A DNA stretch of 64,000 nt from contig SEMN01000064.1 of NCBI GenBank assembly GCA_005408345.1, positions 496,001 to 560,000 on the forward strand, written 5' to 3'. Position numbers and translations under genes: made by a program. Shown here piece after piece: positions 14,101 through 27,100 of the stretch (the stretch's first letter is position 1; each line of letters begins with the position of its first letter). The notes under the pieces are model-generated. The model was not told the DNA's origin, did no database searches, and saw only the letters and a list, made by a program, of their open reading frames with translations. This DNA comes from Macquaria australasica (Eukaryota > Chordata > Actinopteri > Centrarchiformes > Percichthyidae).

Positions 14101-17100
14101 TGGCCTCTTTCCCTGGCTTCATCTCCAGCACCCCATGTAACACGCTCACTGGGACCAAATGTGGACCAAGATAGAAAAACCATTAAAAGGATACGAGCTA
14201 CACTGACACTACCTACAAAACGTGAAGAAAAGAAAGTGGGTTTTTGATGCTGCTAGGATTTTGTTTCCTCTCTTTTGTAATATTTCCTACGCAGAGATAA
14301 TTTTACAACCACACAACAAACACAGCGCACCCTGACCGTCAGGACACCTGAGGCCATCCCTCGCACATGCCATCATCATCGCTTATGTAATGATATTCGT
14401 TTCACCTCACCGTGCTGACATTTGTGAGCACAAGCCATCTGTGAGCGACTACACACAGCTATAACGCGTCCAAAGGTTAACAAATTCTCAGTTTGTTTTT
14501 CTTAAATGTCAGCTTTGCAGTAGCACCGGCAGCAGATTAAGAGTAATATTACTGTGTGCTGTGTGTTGATGGGGCTTTTTGAATTTATATTTCAACCTGA
14601 CAACAACCCAACATCTTTGGGCTTGTCCTTGTTGAAGAGATAATGTCAATATGTGGAACAGAAGTTGATTACTCATTTGTTACATTATACCTGGGCAAAA
14701 TCGTTTTGCACAGGGTGAATATTTCTTTAAAAACACTTTTGGCTGCAGGCAAACCCTTACAACAAAGACTGACTGGACTGCAATTGCCAATGAACTATAC
14801 TGAAAACTGTATTAAGACTACAATATGAACATTATGCAGAAAACTGGGGAAAAAATGATGATATATATGTATATGTGCCTATAAGATGTAACACATGCCA
14901 TTGAAAGACCCTGTTCAAATATTGTGTTGCCCATGTCAACCGACTCATTTTACTTAAATATAGAAACAAAGAAAAAACATACCAAAAAAACAACAACCCA
15001 AAAACAAGGAATTACAGCTAACAAACTATTCTATGTCTTTTCTGTTTTTCTGCATTAATAAGACAAAATTACTGTGACATATAAAAAACTAAAACTGTTA
15101 ATAGAGGAACTTCTGATCAACATATTTTGCAGTTAATGGTGTAATAATCTTGTAACATAATGAATTTCCTATTGATGATAAGGTTACGTTTATACGGGCT
15201 TGGTAGAACAGAGTTACACTTTTATGTTTTTATGTTGTTGGTTTATTATAGTCTTTCCTGAAAACAGACCTACATTTCCTGGATGGAAATATTTGCTTGT
15301 GTGATTACAAACGTAGCTCTGAGAAGCTGCTGAGGCGAAAGTCGGTTTGAATTTGTGAGCAATTAGACGATGACTCATCAGATTGCCAGAGGTGCAGCTT
15401 AGACACACTGCCATGATAGCAAACCTTAAAGGAAAGAGCCACCTGCCAGAGGACAAGCTGGCTACAAAAACAGAGTGAGGGAAGGAGATGAGGGGGGAGA
15501 GGACGGAAGGAAGGAGGGACGGATGAATAGATGGAGGGAGGGTCAGCGGGAGGAGGAACAGCCATCTGCAGGCTGAGCGCAAGCCTACAAGATGCCATAA
15601 TCCATCCTTAAGTGTGTGAGGAGGGGAGACAGCGTTTGCAAGCATTCATAATCCCCTCGCACTGCCTCCTTCCATCAATGGATCGGGCTTTGACATGGAG
15701 TCTTTATCAGACAGGGGGAGCGTTATAACATGAAATGCTAAACCAGGTCTTCTCAGTTTGTTTCTGTTGACTTTATGAATTTATAGCTTTCATAAACTTA
15801 AGTTGTTTAGGACTTCCTCCTAACTCGCACCTATGATATTATGAGTTTAGAGGAAGAGTTCGACATTTGGGGAAATACACATAATCACTTGCTTGCAGAG
15901 AGTTAGATAAGGAGATTAATACCACTCACATGACTTTAGCTAAGCATAGCTTAAAATTAAGACTAGAAACAGGGAGAAAGAGCAAGCTCGACTCTGATCA
16001 AAGGTAATTTGACTACCAAGAAATAGTCAATTGTACCAATTGTACAGATTAAAAGAAAAAGATATAACATGTTAATTAATTAGCTTTAGAGGTGCTGGTA
16101 GGAGGATATTGTGACCTTTGGACAGAACCAGGCTAGCTGTTTGCCCTTGTTTCCAGTCTTTGTGCCAAGCTAAGCTAAGCGGCTGTTAGCTTTACCATAC
16201 AGACATGAGAGTGGTATCAATCTGCTCATCTAACTTGTGCCAGGAAAGAACATTTCTATAATCACCCTGTTAAAAGAAATACTTGATATGAATTTCATTC
16301 TCACTTATGCAGTTTCATACCTATGGAGATTGTTTTCTACTGCGCTTGGCAGAAAATCAAATAAATAAAACTGCAAATGTAATAAAATGCTTTAGGATCT
16401 TTTGTTTTTCCTGGTCGATTTCATCCCCCAGATTATACGGCGTATGCAGGAGGTACAGGAAAATCAATCCACTTTCATTAACTGCTGCTGATCTGGGTGC
16501 AGGGTGGGGGGTAGAGAGAGAGAAGTCTGTCCCATCGGTTGTACCGGGAGCTGAGCTCATGCATGCATGAGTGCAGTCACCCTCACCCACGCAGAACACA
16601 GCAAAAAAACAAAAAAAACAAAACAAGAGACCACCATAACGGAGGCGTACCCACATGCACGAGGGCCTGCGCTGCGTACATGAAAGGAAAGGAGGGCTTG
16701 AAAGGAGATGCTTTACGTTTGATCTTGTTGAAGGGCGGTTTGTGGAGGGACGGGGTGGGTGGAGGACTGCGCCCGGAGATCAATGAAAGTCCTGAGCTTT
16801 AACATGTCGCACGTGTGAGAAGGACCTACTGGTCGGTAAAAGAGTGCTAAAAGCTGCTGTCAAGGTTGCAGTAGGTGTGAAATACCCCATTCTCCATTTT
16901 ACTACCCACTGTCACACATCTGCGAAGATTCAAATGCTGCAAAAGAACAAGAGAGTGATCAGCTGTTATTCGCCAACGCCAACTTAGCCCAAACGGAAGC
17001 CATTACATGCTATAAATTTCTGCAGACACGTGTGAATTTTAGCTGTTTTAATCACAGATGGCTGGTCTAATTATAGCTCAGCCTCAGAGGGCAGATTTCT

Positions 17101-20100
17101 GCTCAAAAGGGCGATCTGCAGCGACGGTGGCTGGCTTCGACGAGCTGCGGCGCTGCCACACTAATCCTGTGGAATGCCTGCACTGGAAGGAGGAGCTCTG
17201 AGACTGCCAAGACATTGCCTGGCCTATTAAAAGGAGAGCTGCCTGCCAACTGTATGCATATGGCATCGGAAAAGCAGTACTAGACACAGTCGGCTCATTT
17301 TTCCTTCAAACAGCATTAATGAATCAGCTATTGGGAGTCAGAATCATCAAGAAGCACAGCATGAAATCACAGCACTAATACTGATTAAGTGTGGAAGCAG
17401 CAGTGCGCTTCAGGCTATTGTACAAGCTGCCTATCAAAATAGGAGAAAATGGATGTTATGCATTTTCAATCAGTATGTGAATTCTGCAATAATAACGTGC
17501 GTCATCCAGAAGACAGAAACTTGCTAATGTGCAGGCGTTTAGTTTGAGCTGATTTGTTATCCTCAGCTCCGAATTTACACAATTCTTTGCCACAGATTTT
17601 CATAACCATATATCTGCACGTGATGTTTATTAAAACGAAAAGCATTAGCTGGACATTGTGGGATGCATGCATGCTTATTCACTTTCTTTCTGAGAGAAAG
17701 ATTGATACCACTCTCATGTATGACCTGCTAAGTATGAAGCTACAGCCAGTCTAGCTTAATTAGCTTAGCACAAGACTGGAAACAAGGGAAACAGCTAACC
17801 TGGCTCTATCCAAAGGTAACAAAATCCACCTACAAGCACCTCTAAAGCTCACTAATTAACCACTATATCTTCTTTATTTAATCACTACAAAAACCTGTTT
17901 CCAGTCTTTATGCTTAACTAAGCTAACGAGCTGCTGGCTGCAACGTTACCTTCACATTTAGCGGACAGATATGAATTCAGTATCAATCTTATCTAACTCT
18001 CTGTGTTTTCCCAAAATGTCAAACTATTCCTTTAAGTTTCAGGAGATATTTTATATCCATTTTTTATAAACTTCAGACTGAGCTAATGTATTGTTGTTGG
18101 GCAGAATATCAGACAGATGGTTGAGAGGAAGGTTAGGAGGTTAATGCCCTGTAAACCCAGAGATGAGCGTATTCTGTATCATCAAGCATTTTAATTTTAA
18201 CACACTTGCGATAGCAGCAGATAAATCAGTCCTTTACATAAAATGGGAGATTCACACAGTTTCCATTCAAGCGTCCAGAGGGAAGGTGCAATCTTGAAAT
18301 ATGAAACCTCCATCAGTCAAAGACAGGATCGAGCTTTAATGGAGTCTTTCTCCCTATCCTCCCTCACAGTAATAAAGATTTTTTTTAAATCAGTCCCGAC
18401 ACAAAATCCCACAAGGCGCTTGTGTTAAAAAGCCATTAAAATTTAAAAAAGGATTTTACATTCAGAGGTTTCATGCTCCTTTAACCAATTAAGACACCGT
18501 GTATGAGGTCATCCCATAGTAGGATCAAGCCGTTGCCTAAATTAAGCCGTGTGAATTTCAGCGCGAATTAAGCATCAAAATGCCTTTTTTTGTCAAGACA
18601 GTCTTAACTCCTGTGGAAGAATGAAGAGGAATATGCCGATTGCTTGTTAGCTGGTACTAACGGCTCATTATTCCTGCGTAACAACCTCATTTTGCTCTCC
18701 GTGGGGTTTGTTTTACGAGTTTCAAAACCGCCAAGATCTGTTTCCCCCAAGCCCAGAGGCCAAGAGGGACAGTTTCTCTTTAAAGAGAATATACTCAGCC
18801 CTCGGCCACCAGAGGCAGGACATCAATCAAAGGCCACTTAGAGGTAAAGTTTCATGATTTAGCAGCACCTATAGACACATGAGCTCATTGCACCAGAAGA
18901 GGAGGAAGGACGTGCTGCTGCTTTGCATGCTCTCATCATGAATCACATTTTATAGCAGTTGGTAAGAAGAGCACCTCAGTTCACTCGTTTATGGAGTCTC
19001 CTCTCAATGCCAAAGCCAATAGCAGACAAAGAGACAGTTGTTTTTAATGCACGCAGATCTACGGTATACCCCGGGGAAAGAGCCTCAGAGAAACACAGCT
19101 CTCACCACCCTTCAATTACAACTATTATTTAATTGCACAGTGACTGTCACTCCTTTGTGGAGCAAAAGTGAGTTGTAAACAAGCTGAGAGGGAAAACACA
19201 ATATCTGCAACCAGACTGAAATTTAATAAAAACAGACCACAATAACTTCTTCTATCAGGTCCAGGAAGCGAATGATCGGTAAGCAGATTATCTCACCTCA
19301 TTTCTGCATCGCCTCCACTGCGACCAACAGCAGCAGGTGGGCCTTGCAGATAATCCTCACGACAAGTAACATCTTATGGACAACAGATCTTTTACTTGAC
19401 CTGCACCTGTTCACCCCGTGCACCGGAAAAGGAAACGAAACACAAAAATCTGAAATCTTGCCATCAATTTACTTCTTTTAATCCGTTTAAAAAAGGTTTC
19501 GCAAACCAATTCTTGCTCGCTAGATGCTGAAAAATTTGATAAAATGATGCTGTTTCAAAAGAAACGGTTACACCTTTTAACTGTGTTACATCATGTGCTG
19601 CACCTGTGAGTTTCCAGCCAAGTGTTTATAAGCGCATGAGTGGAAATGCAAAAAAGATTTTAAGCTTAGCTGAGGTGGAAAAGTTGGTTTATCGATAAAA
19701 ACAAAATGCGACAAAGTGCAATAGAAACAGGCTAAGTGAATAAATCATGATAAACATGAAGCATGTGACTTAAACGTCCACTGATGAGAGACTCAAAGTA
19801 ATATATGAAACGAACACGAATGTCATATTTCCATATTTCCATCATGTTTTCCACATTGTTTTCCACTGTTTGAGGTTTGACTAACACTCTTTTAATTAAG
19901 TCATCTTGTTGTGCTCTCTTCTTCTGCGATGGTTTAATGGCACCCAACAGGAGAATCAGCGGTTTATCTCAACGAACCAGCTCCTAATATTCACATAACA
20001 GTAGTGGATGGAAACACGCATTCATTCGCATCTTTCTTTTGCTGATTTTCTGGAAATTTGGTTAAAATTTGCGTTACATTTGGATGGAAACTTGACTTGT

Positions 20101-21094
20101 GTCTGCTCTGTATGTAACTCTGGAGAAAAAGGATCATCCAGTGTTGTTTGTCAGTAGGTCACTGCAGACGCGTCGCCCTGGTTGGATGCTTCGAAAACAA
20201 ACTATCAAACCACCGGTAACACCAGAAAGAAAAAGCTCTGCAGTCATTAACCAGCTGTCTTTTCTTTCCTGTCCTTCATAGATAAGTACTCCACACACAC
20301 ACACACAGCTCTTTGAGCTGACCTGCTATGTGTACGCAAGATAGCAGGTGTGGGTAAACCATTATCAGCTTTGCTGTGTGAAGGAGTTATTTTAGTCCGA
20401 TCCCACAAGAACACCTTTGAAAAAATGTGTAATGCCCTCGGTGACACATCCATTAATTAGCTAGCGGTGGAGAAGTCCACTCCTACAGGATCATTAAGAG
20501 TACAAACAGAAAACCTTTTTTCATGTGTCGACACAATGACTCAACCTCATTGACTGTTTGTTTTAAATGTTGTGAAACTGATACGCACATTAGTTTCTGC
20601 ATCACTTGAACTCTGCCAGACAGCGTCTGAGGTCACGGTGAACCGAAGACGGTGCAGAATGGAGATAGGATAATGATTTGGATCTTCCCTTGTCAAAGTC
20701 TGTGACCTGCCTCGCTGTGATTCACCGTTATCACAGCCGAGAGCGGGAAGCACAGCCGTGAGTCTGATGTGTCAAGAGCCACTCGTGTTCCTCTCAGGCA
20801 GAAAAACTGCTAACTTTTTTCCCCTCTCAGCCTTGTCTTAACTTTCTTCCTAGACGCTGCTTACCTTCTCAAAGTAGTCACACTGATGCCTCACTTTACT
20901 ATCCAAAAAGACAAACAGCGCCATGTAATGTGAATTTCTGCTTCTGGCTAATTTGCATTTCCATTGAACTGCGAGCGGAAAAGCTCCTTTTCCTGATTTG
21001 TCAGTCTGTGAGGTGTGCACATCACTGGCAGTGACAATTTTAGGTCCTGTGCTTTTGTGTCCATGGTAACTGGGAGGGAAGGTGAGGGCTTTTG

Positions 21095-21172
<78 letters not shown>

Positions 21173-24100
21173 GAGCAGTTAGCAGGCAGGGAGCACACGC
21201 AGACACATGCACTAATTCACAAAAAATAAACAATCAATGCTCGCTGCTCCTATTAACAGCTGCTGTAATCACATCTCAGACATGCTCTGGCTGCTGTTTT
21301 TCTCTTATCAGTCTGAATCTGTGAAGAGTACACATAGATAAAGTCTGAAACAATATAGAAAAGCGCCCCCGGCCTGTACATGCCCTCCTATGACTGATCT
21401 GGTGAGCCAGCTCCGAGCTGCGTCTCCCGCAGTTGTCCACTTCTCTGCTTTGTGGATGCAATTTCTTTGTTCAGCGAGCCGAGGTGCTGACGTCAAATCG
21501 CCTCCTTTGTTTCAAAACGCCTCAGCTGCATTGTTCGTCTAGCATGAATTCTTCAACCTGCCCCTGTTGCTGGGAGCAACAATGAGATAAATGACAAGAT
21601 TTTTTCAATCAGAGCATAAACGAGCAGTGGAGGAGCAAAGAAGAAAATACAAAGAGAAGAAGAAGAATTAGCAGCAAACAGAGATGTCGCCCATTCCTCG
21701 TAAGAATAAATCACTTGAGCAAAGAGGAGCATTGTTTTTGGAAATGCAATTTTTTGATTTTTTTGTCAGCTAAATTATATGCAGTGGTTCAGCTGCAGTG
21801 TGAGAACCACTCAGTTTGTTTCTTTACAGTCACATTCTGCAACAAGTTTGCTCTTTTAGACCAAACAATGAATGGATTAATTGAGAAAGTCATCTGAAGA
21901 TGAATCGATAATGAAAATAATCATTAGTTGCTAAGTGAGGTGTCCCACTTGTTAATCTACCAGCACAATCAGCCAATCCTGCACCGTTTCCACGGTTGGT
22001 GAGCGGAGAAAGAACTCCTTCATCCTGAACGAGTCGACTAAACGATCCATCTGGACGTGCACCTGAGAGAGCAACTTCCTGCCCGGCCCCTTTCATGGGA
22101 TCAATAGTTGGTTTGTGCAGACGGAGGAAGGAGAAGGTTCAGAGCATTAACGCTGTGTTGACATATGTGAAAATGAGCTGTGAGCGAGAGCCTGAGATGC
22201 AGCACAAGGCAGTTAGTGTACTTGACAGAGTCATTGAGCTGTTTGGTTAAAGGACCACCACAGTAAACAGACCAGCTGATGAGAGGAGATGGAAGAGTCT
22301 TGGCAGGAAGGAAGCCCTCATCACTGGAAAAAAAAAGAAGGCGGAAAGGCTGAGGGGCAACTGGGCAATGACCTTAACATTGATGGGGCCCCTGTGGATA
22401 AATGACTATAATTCAGAGTGTGTTCGCTTCAAGTGAAGGGCTTAACTGCTCTGCCGACACCTGTTCAGCTCTACAGAGGAGCCTTTCACTGAGGACAGGT
22501 GCCTCGGCAGCGAGCCGCCCACTTCCCTTCACTCTCTGCTCCGCTCCCAGCTGCTCTCCTTTCAGACCTCAGACACAGATTCCTCACATGCCTGCCTGTC
22601 AGCTCAGCAACCACTGCAGCGGTCACTCAGCTGCCTGCTACTATAGAGACAACTCCCCAATACAAACGAGGCCTCTGCCAGAGCATCACAGCAGCATCTC
22701 ACATTAAGTCGACGTGTGGAATAGTTGTATTAAAAGCACTTTTCTCACTCTATTCTAGATGGCAGACAAGTTCCCTAAAAGTATGAGTAAGCTTCACTTC
22801 CTATATGAATACTAACATGCCATGACGTCCGTTACAATAATCAGTTTGACTCAACTTCAAGAGAACTCTTCAAAAACTTGCTGTGTCAGTGTATTTCCTG
22901 ACTTCATGTCCTAACTGGGAAATTGCAAGTGGGAGTGACAATTGTGGGTAGGGTTGCAACTAAAAATTATTTTCATTATTCTATTAATTCAATTAATTGG
23001 CCAATTATTATCTAGATTAACCAGTTAACCATTTGATTTATAAAATGTCAGAAAATAGTAAAAAAAAAAAAAAAAAAAGAAGACAAAAAGCTTGTTTTGT
23101 CCGTTCAAACAGTTCAAAACCCAAAGATGTACAAGTGACTATCACATGAGACAAAGAAAAGCAAGAAGACCTCAATTCAGAAGCTGAAACTAGGAAATGT
23201 TTGGTATACTCGCTTAAGAAATGACTTAAATGGTTAATTGATTATCAAAATAGTTGCCAATTTGTTTTCTGTTAACCTTCAAATCAACTAAATCGGCCCT
23301 AGGCTAAGTGTGTGCTCGATGGTGTCCCTGTTTTGGAAATTCAGTTATGCAAAAACATTTGATGCAAATCAGATAAAAAGAAACAAAAAGCATCCTGCTG
23401 GAATCATTTCTGTGGGAGTTTGAACATGTGTGTGTTGCTGTACGCACACTGGGTCTGTCGGCTTTCTGGCTGGTTCAGTGACCTGTGCACAAGACAAACA
23501 GACTGGAGGGGTGGGGTGGGGGTGTAGAGCGCAGATGAAGCCCGACTGAGCACTGAACTGAAAACCTTAAAATATATGCTGTTCAGCTACGAGCCCTCAA
23601 TACAAACTTCTGGCTCACACTTTTTTGTGGTGCAGCAGTGGCAACAGGCAGGAAGCATGTATGATAAACATACCTTTATCTAAGCTGTTTCGCATACCCA
23701 GGCACATGTAAGCACTAGCTATGCTTTTCAAATCTGGGCCAATTGGCTGCAGTCCAGCAGCAGCAGCAGCAGCAGCAGGGCTGGGTTTGGCGGCTTGGTC
23801 CCAGCATGCTCGCTGTTTGAGTGGCAAGGTGCTTCGCTGCATAGCTGGAATGTTTTCTGTCTTTGTTTAGCCCAAAAGTCTGGGAGACTTATTTTAAAGG
23901 ATTTCTTATAGAGGAGGGCAAGTTGGGGCATGTCTTTAACTGGCTCTTATTGGCGGCTGTATACACACTGCTGCTGCTGCCCAACTCCAATCATCTGAGC
24001 TGTCATTTAGTGTCATTTGATTTAGAGATATTAATATAAATCAAATGTATACCCAGCAAGAGTACAGTTTAGTCCCACACCACATCCAACACAAAAACCT

Positions 24101-27100
24101 CACATCTTTAAAGAAAAATAGTTTATTACAACTTTGACCATCAGTCCTATTGGTAAGAATAACAATGTGATCTGGGAACACAGTGGCATCGCTAAAAAGA
24201 AGTTTGATGGTGCTTAACCAAACTGTCTGTTGTAAAAATTGCCAGTTTTGTCGGACCAACAGTCCAAAATCTTAGAGGACTAAAAAGAAACAAACACATA
24301 TTCACATTTGATAAGTTTTGGCACTTTTGCTTAGAAGATGGCTTAAACTGAGACTTTTGAGAGAAGAAATAACACGTTCTTCCTCTTACGAATGAAAAGT
24401 TGAATTCATAAGCAATAAAACCCACCCTTGTTCGATTCAATACACTCAGCTGTTTTGTCGATACAACCTTCCTTGGTCTGGTGTGACCAGTAACTATTAG
24501 CAGTGGCTAATGTTAGCTAATGTTAGCAAACCTCATTTAGATACTGCTGTATTAACGGACATCATTGAGTCATTTTGAGTAAAGTTACCATTATTACACA
24601 AAATGCCAACTGTGGCCGCTGTTACATCATATCGCTTTAATGAATATCTAAACTGTTTGATTACAACCTGTCTGATCATCTGACCTCATGTTTCTCGCCC
24701 CGTCAACCTTGTTTTTAGCGATGTAGCCATGTCCTCAGGTCTTGGTGAGTTTAATGTCATCATACGCAGTAGAAATGACAGCCAAAGCTATAAAAAAATA
24801 ATACCCAAGTTGTAATAAACCATGAATTTCCTTTAAGTAAACCACCTTTGTAAATCAAGTCTCAAATCCTCATCCTGAAGACCCAAAGTTTAAACTACTA
24901 ATATACAGATGTTCTTTGCTAAATGCCACAACTTTTGTCTTCATTTTGACAGAAAACAACAAAATCTCAAAAACACTATATTTAATTCACAAACCGATCT
25001 ACTGAACAACAACCGAACCACCTGCGACGATGAGTGCAGCTCTTCATGTGACATCAAGTCAAACAGTAATAGCAATAATTTAAAGTTGTTCTCCGCCGGT
25101 GAATTCAGGTGTGTGGAAGTTGAGTCACGGCTTAAAAGACTTCCTCTAAACCACAAATTGCCTTCGTCGAAACTTTGACATCGCTCTCGACCACATGGCA
25201 GTGAAAAGACGCCGAGTGTGGTCACTGATTTGGACAAGCAGTCATGGTTCACGCAGAAGTCATCTTCAGTTCTTTACTCAGAAATGAACAAGTCGAAGCA
25301 TTTAGGATATATTCTTGTCTAAAGCTGCAGCTGGCTGAACTCTCAAGGCTGTTTTGCTTTTGTGAATAAAGAATAAAGTCTTTCAGAAGCGACGGATTAT
25401 ACTTGAACTGTCACTAATAAACTCCCTCGCAGCAGAGAGATGACGTCTGGAGAGCTGCCCCGTCACGACGAGAGGCTAAAACGTCTCAATGAGAAAATCC
25501 ACCTAAGAACTTGAAGTGCTCCTCCATCTTCTGAGAGTTTCATCCTGACACAAGTGCCCGCTCTCGCTTCTTTACATTCGCGCAAACAGCTGTCACAACA
25601 CTACAACACGAGTCTCATAATATCATCTTCTCCGTGTTGGGGGACCTCTGCAGCTGTGTGAAATGGTCAGGGCACTTTCTCTCAGCGATGTCATCATCAT
25701 CACAGCTGCATCTCTAAAGCCCCTCAGCTTCCTCCCAGGAGATTCGTCACAATTACCTTTTCCTGAAACAGGCCGGCTAACATCTATCTATCTGTCTGTT
25801 TGTCTGTCTCCGGGGTGACGGAGCTGTGTGGAGAACAAACGCTTCAGAGGAAATTCACAAATGACAAGAGGACGGGTGTTAAGTTACTCAGGTTTCCTCT
25901 GCAAATGTCTTTTTGTTCATCAAAGCCACAACTAGTTCTTTGATTAAAAAAAAAAAAAAAGAAGCAAAATGCTGCACTTCTTTGTTTTCTTTACTTCAAA
26001 CAATAGTCGGAAAGTGGACTTTTTGTTCACAGGCGATTCAGGGCGTGTAAACAAAAGTCACATGGGCTCACATGTCGCTTGTCGTGGTGTTTGTCGGAGA
26101 AACTGAATTATTTCACTGTAATAATCTACCTTCTGTGGTGTTTACACAAAGCGAGCCTGCACTCATTTTCAAACTGCAGTTTGAGGTTATTTTTCATGCT
26201 AGCCTTTCTCAAACATGGGTAATTACTGGCTATCGAATGTCAACATCCATTTCCTTGCACCCATAAAACGCTGTGATTTAGGGTCGTCGTTTCCTGTTGT
26301 TTGTTTGGATTACATTCTCAGGCTTTCGTTTTCAGCTCAGTGCAGTTACTTTAATGTGCATCCAAGTTCAAGTGTCATTCTTTATACTACAGCTGACACG
26401 AAATTTGGCAACTTTTTACAGATTAATCGTTTCAGTCTTTTATGTTAAGCAAAAATATCAAACATTCACTGGTTTTAGTCTCTCAGATGTGAGAATTTGT
26501 TGCTTTTCTCTGTTTTATAAAATTGTAAAGTGAATATATTTGGGTTTTAGACAAACAAGCTAATTGAATTTGTCACCTTTGCCTATTTTTCTGACATCTT
26601 ATAGACAAAATGTTAATCGATTCATAAAGAAAATACTGTTATTGGTAAATTAATCAGTAATGAAAATAACTGCAGCCATAAGTCATAATGCCTCAACTGA
26701 ACCAAACTCCATGAGTCAAAGTCCACATTTTAAATAAACCACTGGCAGGAACTCTATTTTTAACTCTACCTCTAATTCAGAGAGTAATATGTTTCAAGCA
26801 GCCGGACGTAAACATCGATGTTAAACTTTGAAGATCAGTGACTTCTCATGCATTCGTTAGTGTCAAAGTCCATGAGTGTGATGACGTGTAAAGTTCAGGA
26901 ACATTCAGTAACTAGTCACTACTGCTAGAATAAGAGAAAAGAGTGGGCGGCACAACTTCACAGTACCAAGTGTTTGTCTCTTGACTTTACAAATACGGCA
27001 CAACATGGAAGTGTAGGTACATTTGGGCAGAGTATACTGACTGTTCTTTTCCCAGACAAATGTTATATCTCGCAGCATTTCTTTCCTCTGCACGTGTCTC

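Noticed and set aside
21082..21324. Open frames reading poly-Cys-Val or poly-His-Thr
   Set aside because: They are translations of the GT/CA microsatellite, not genes.
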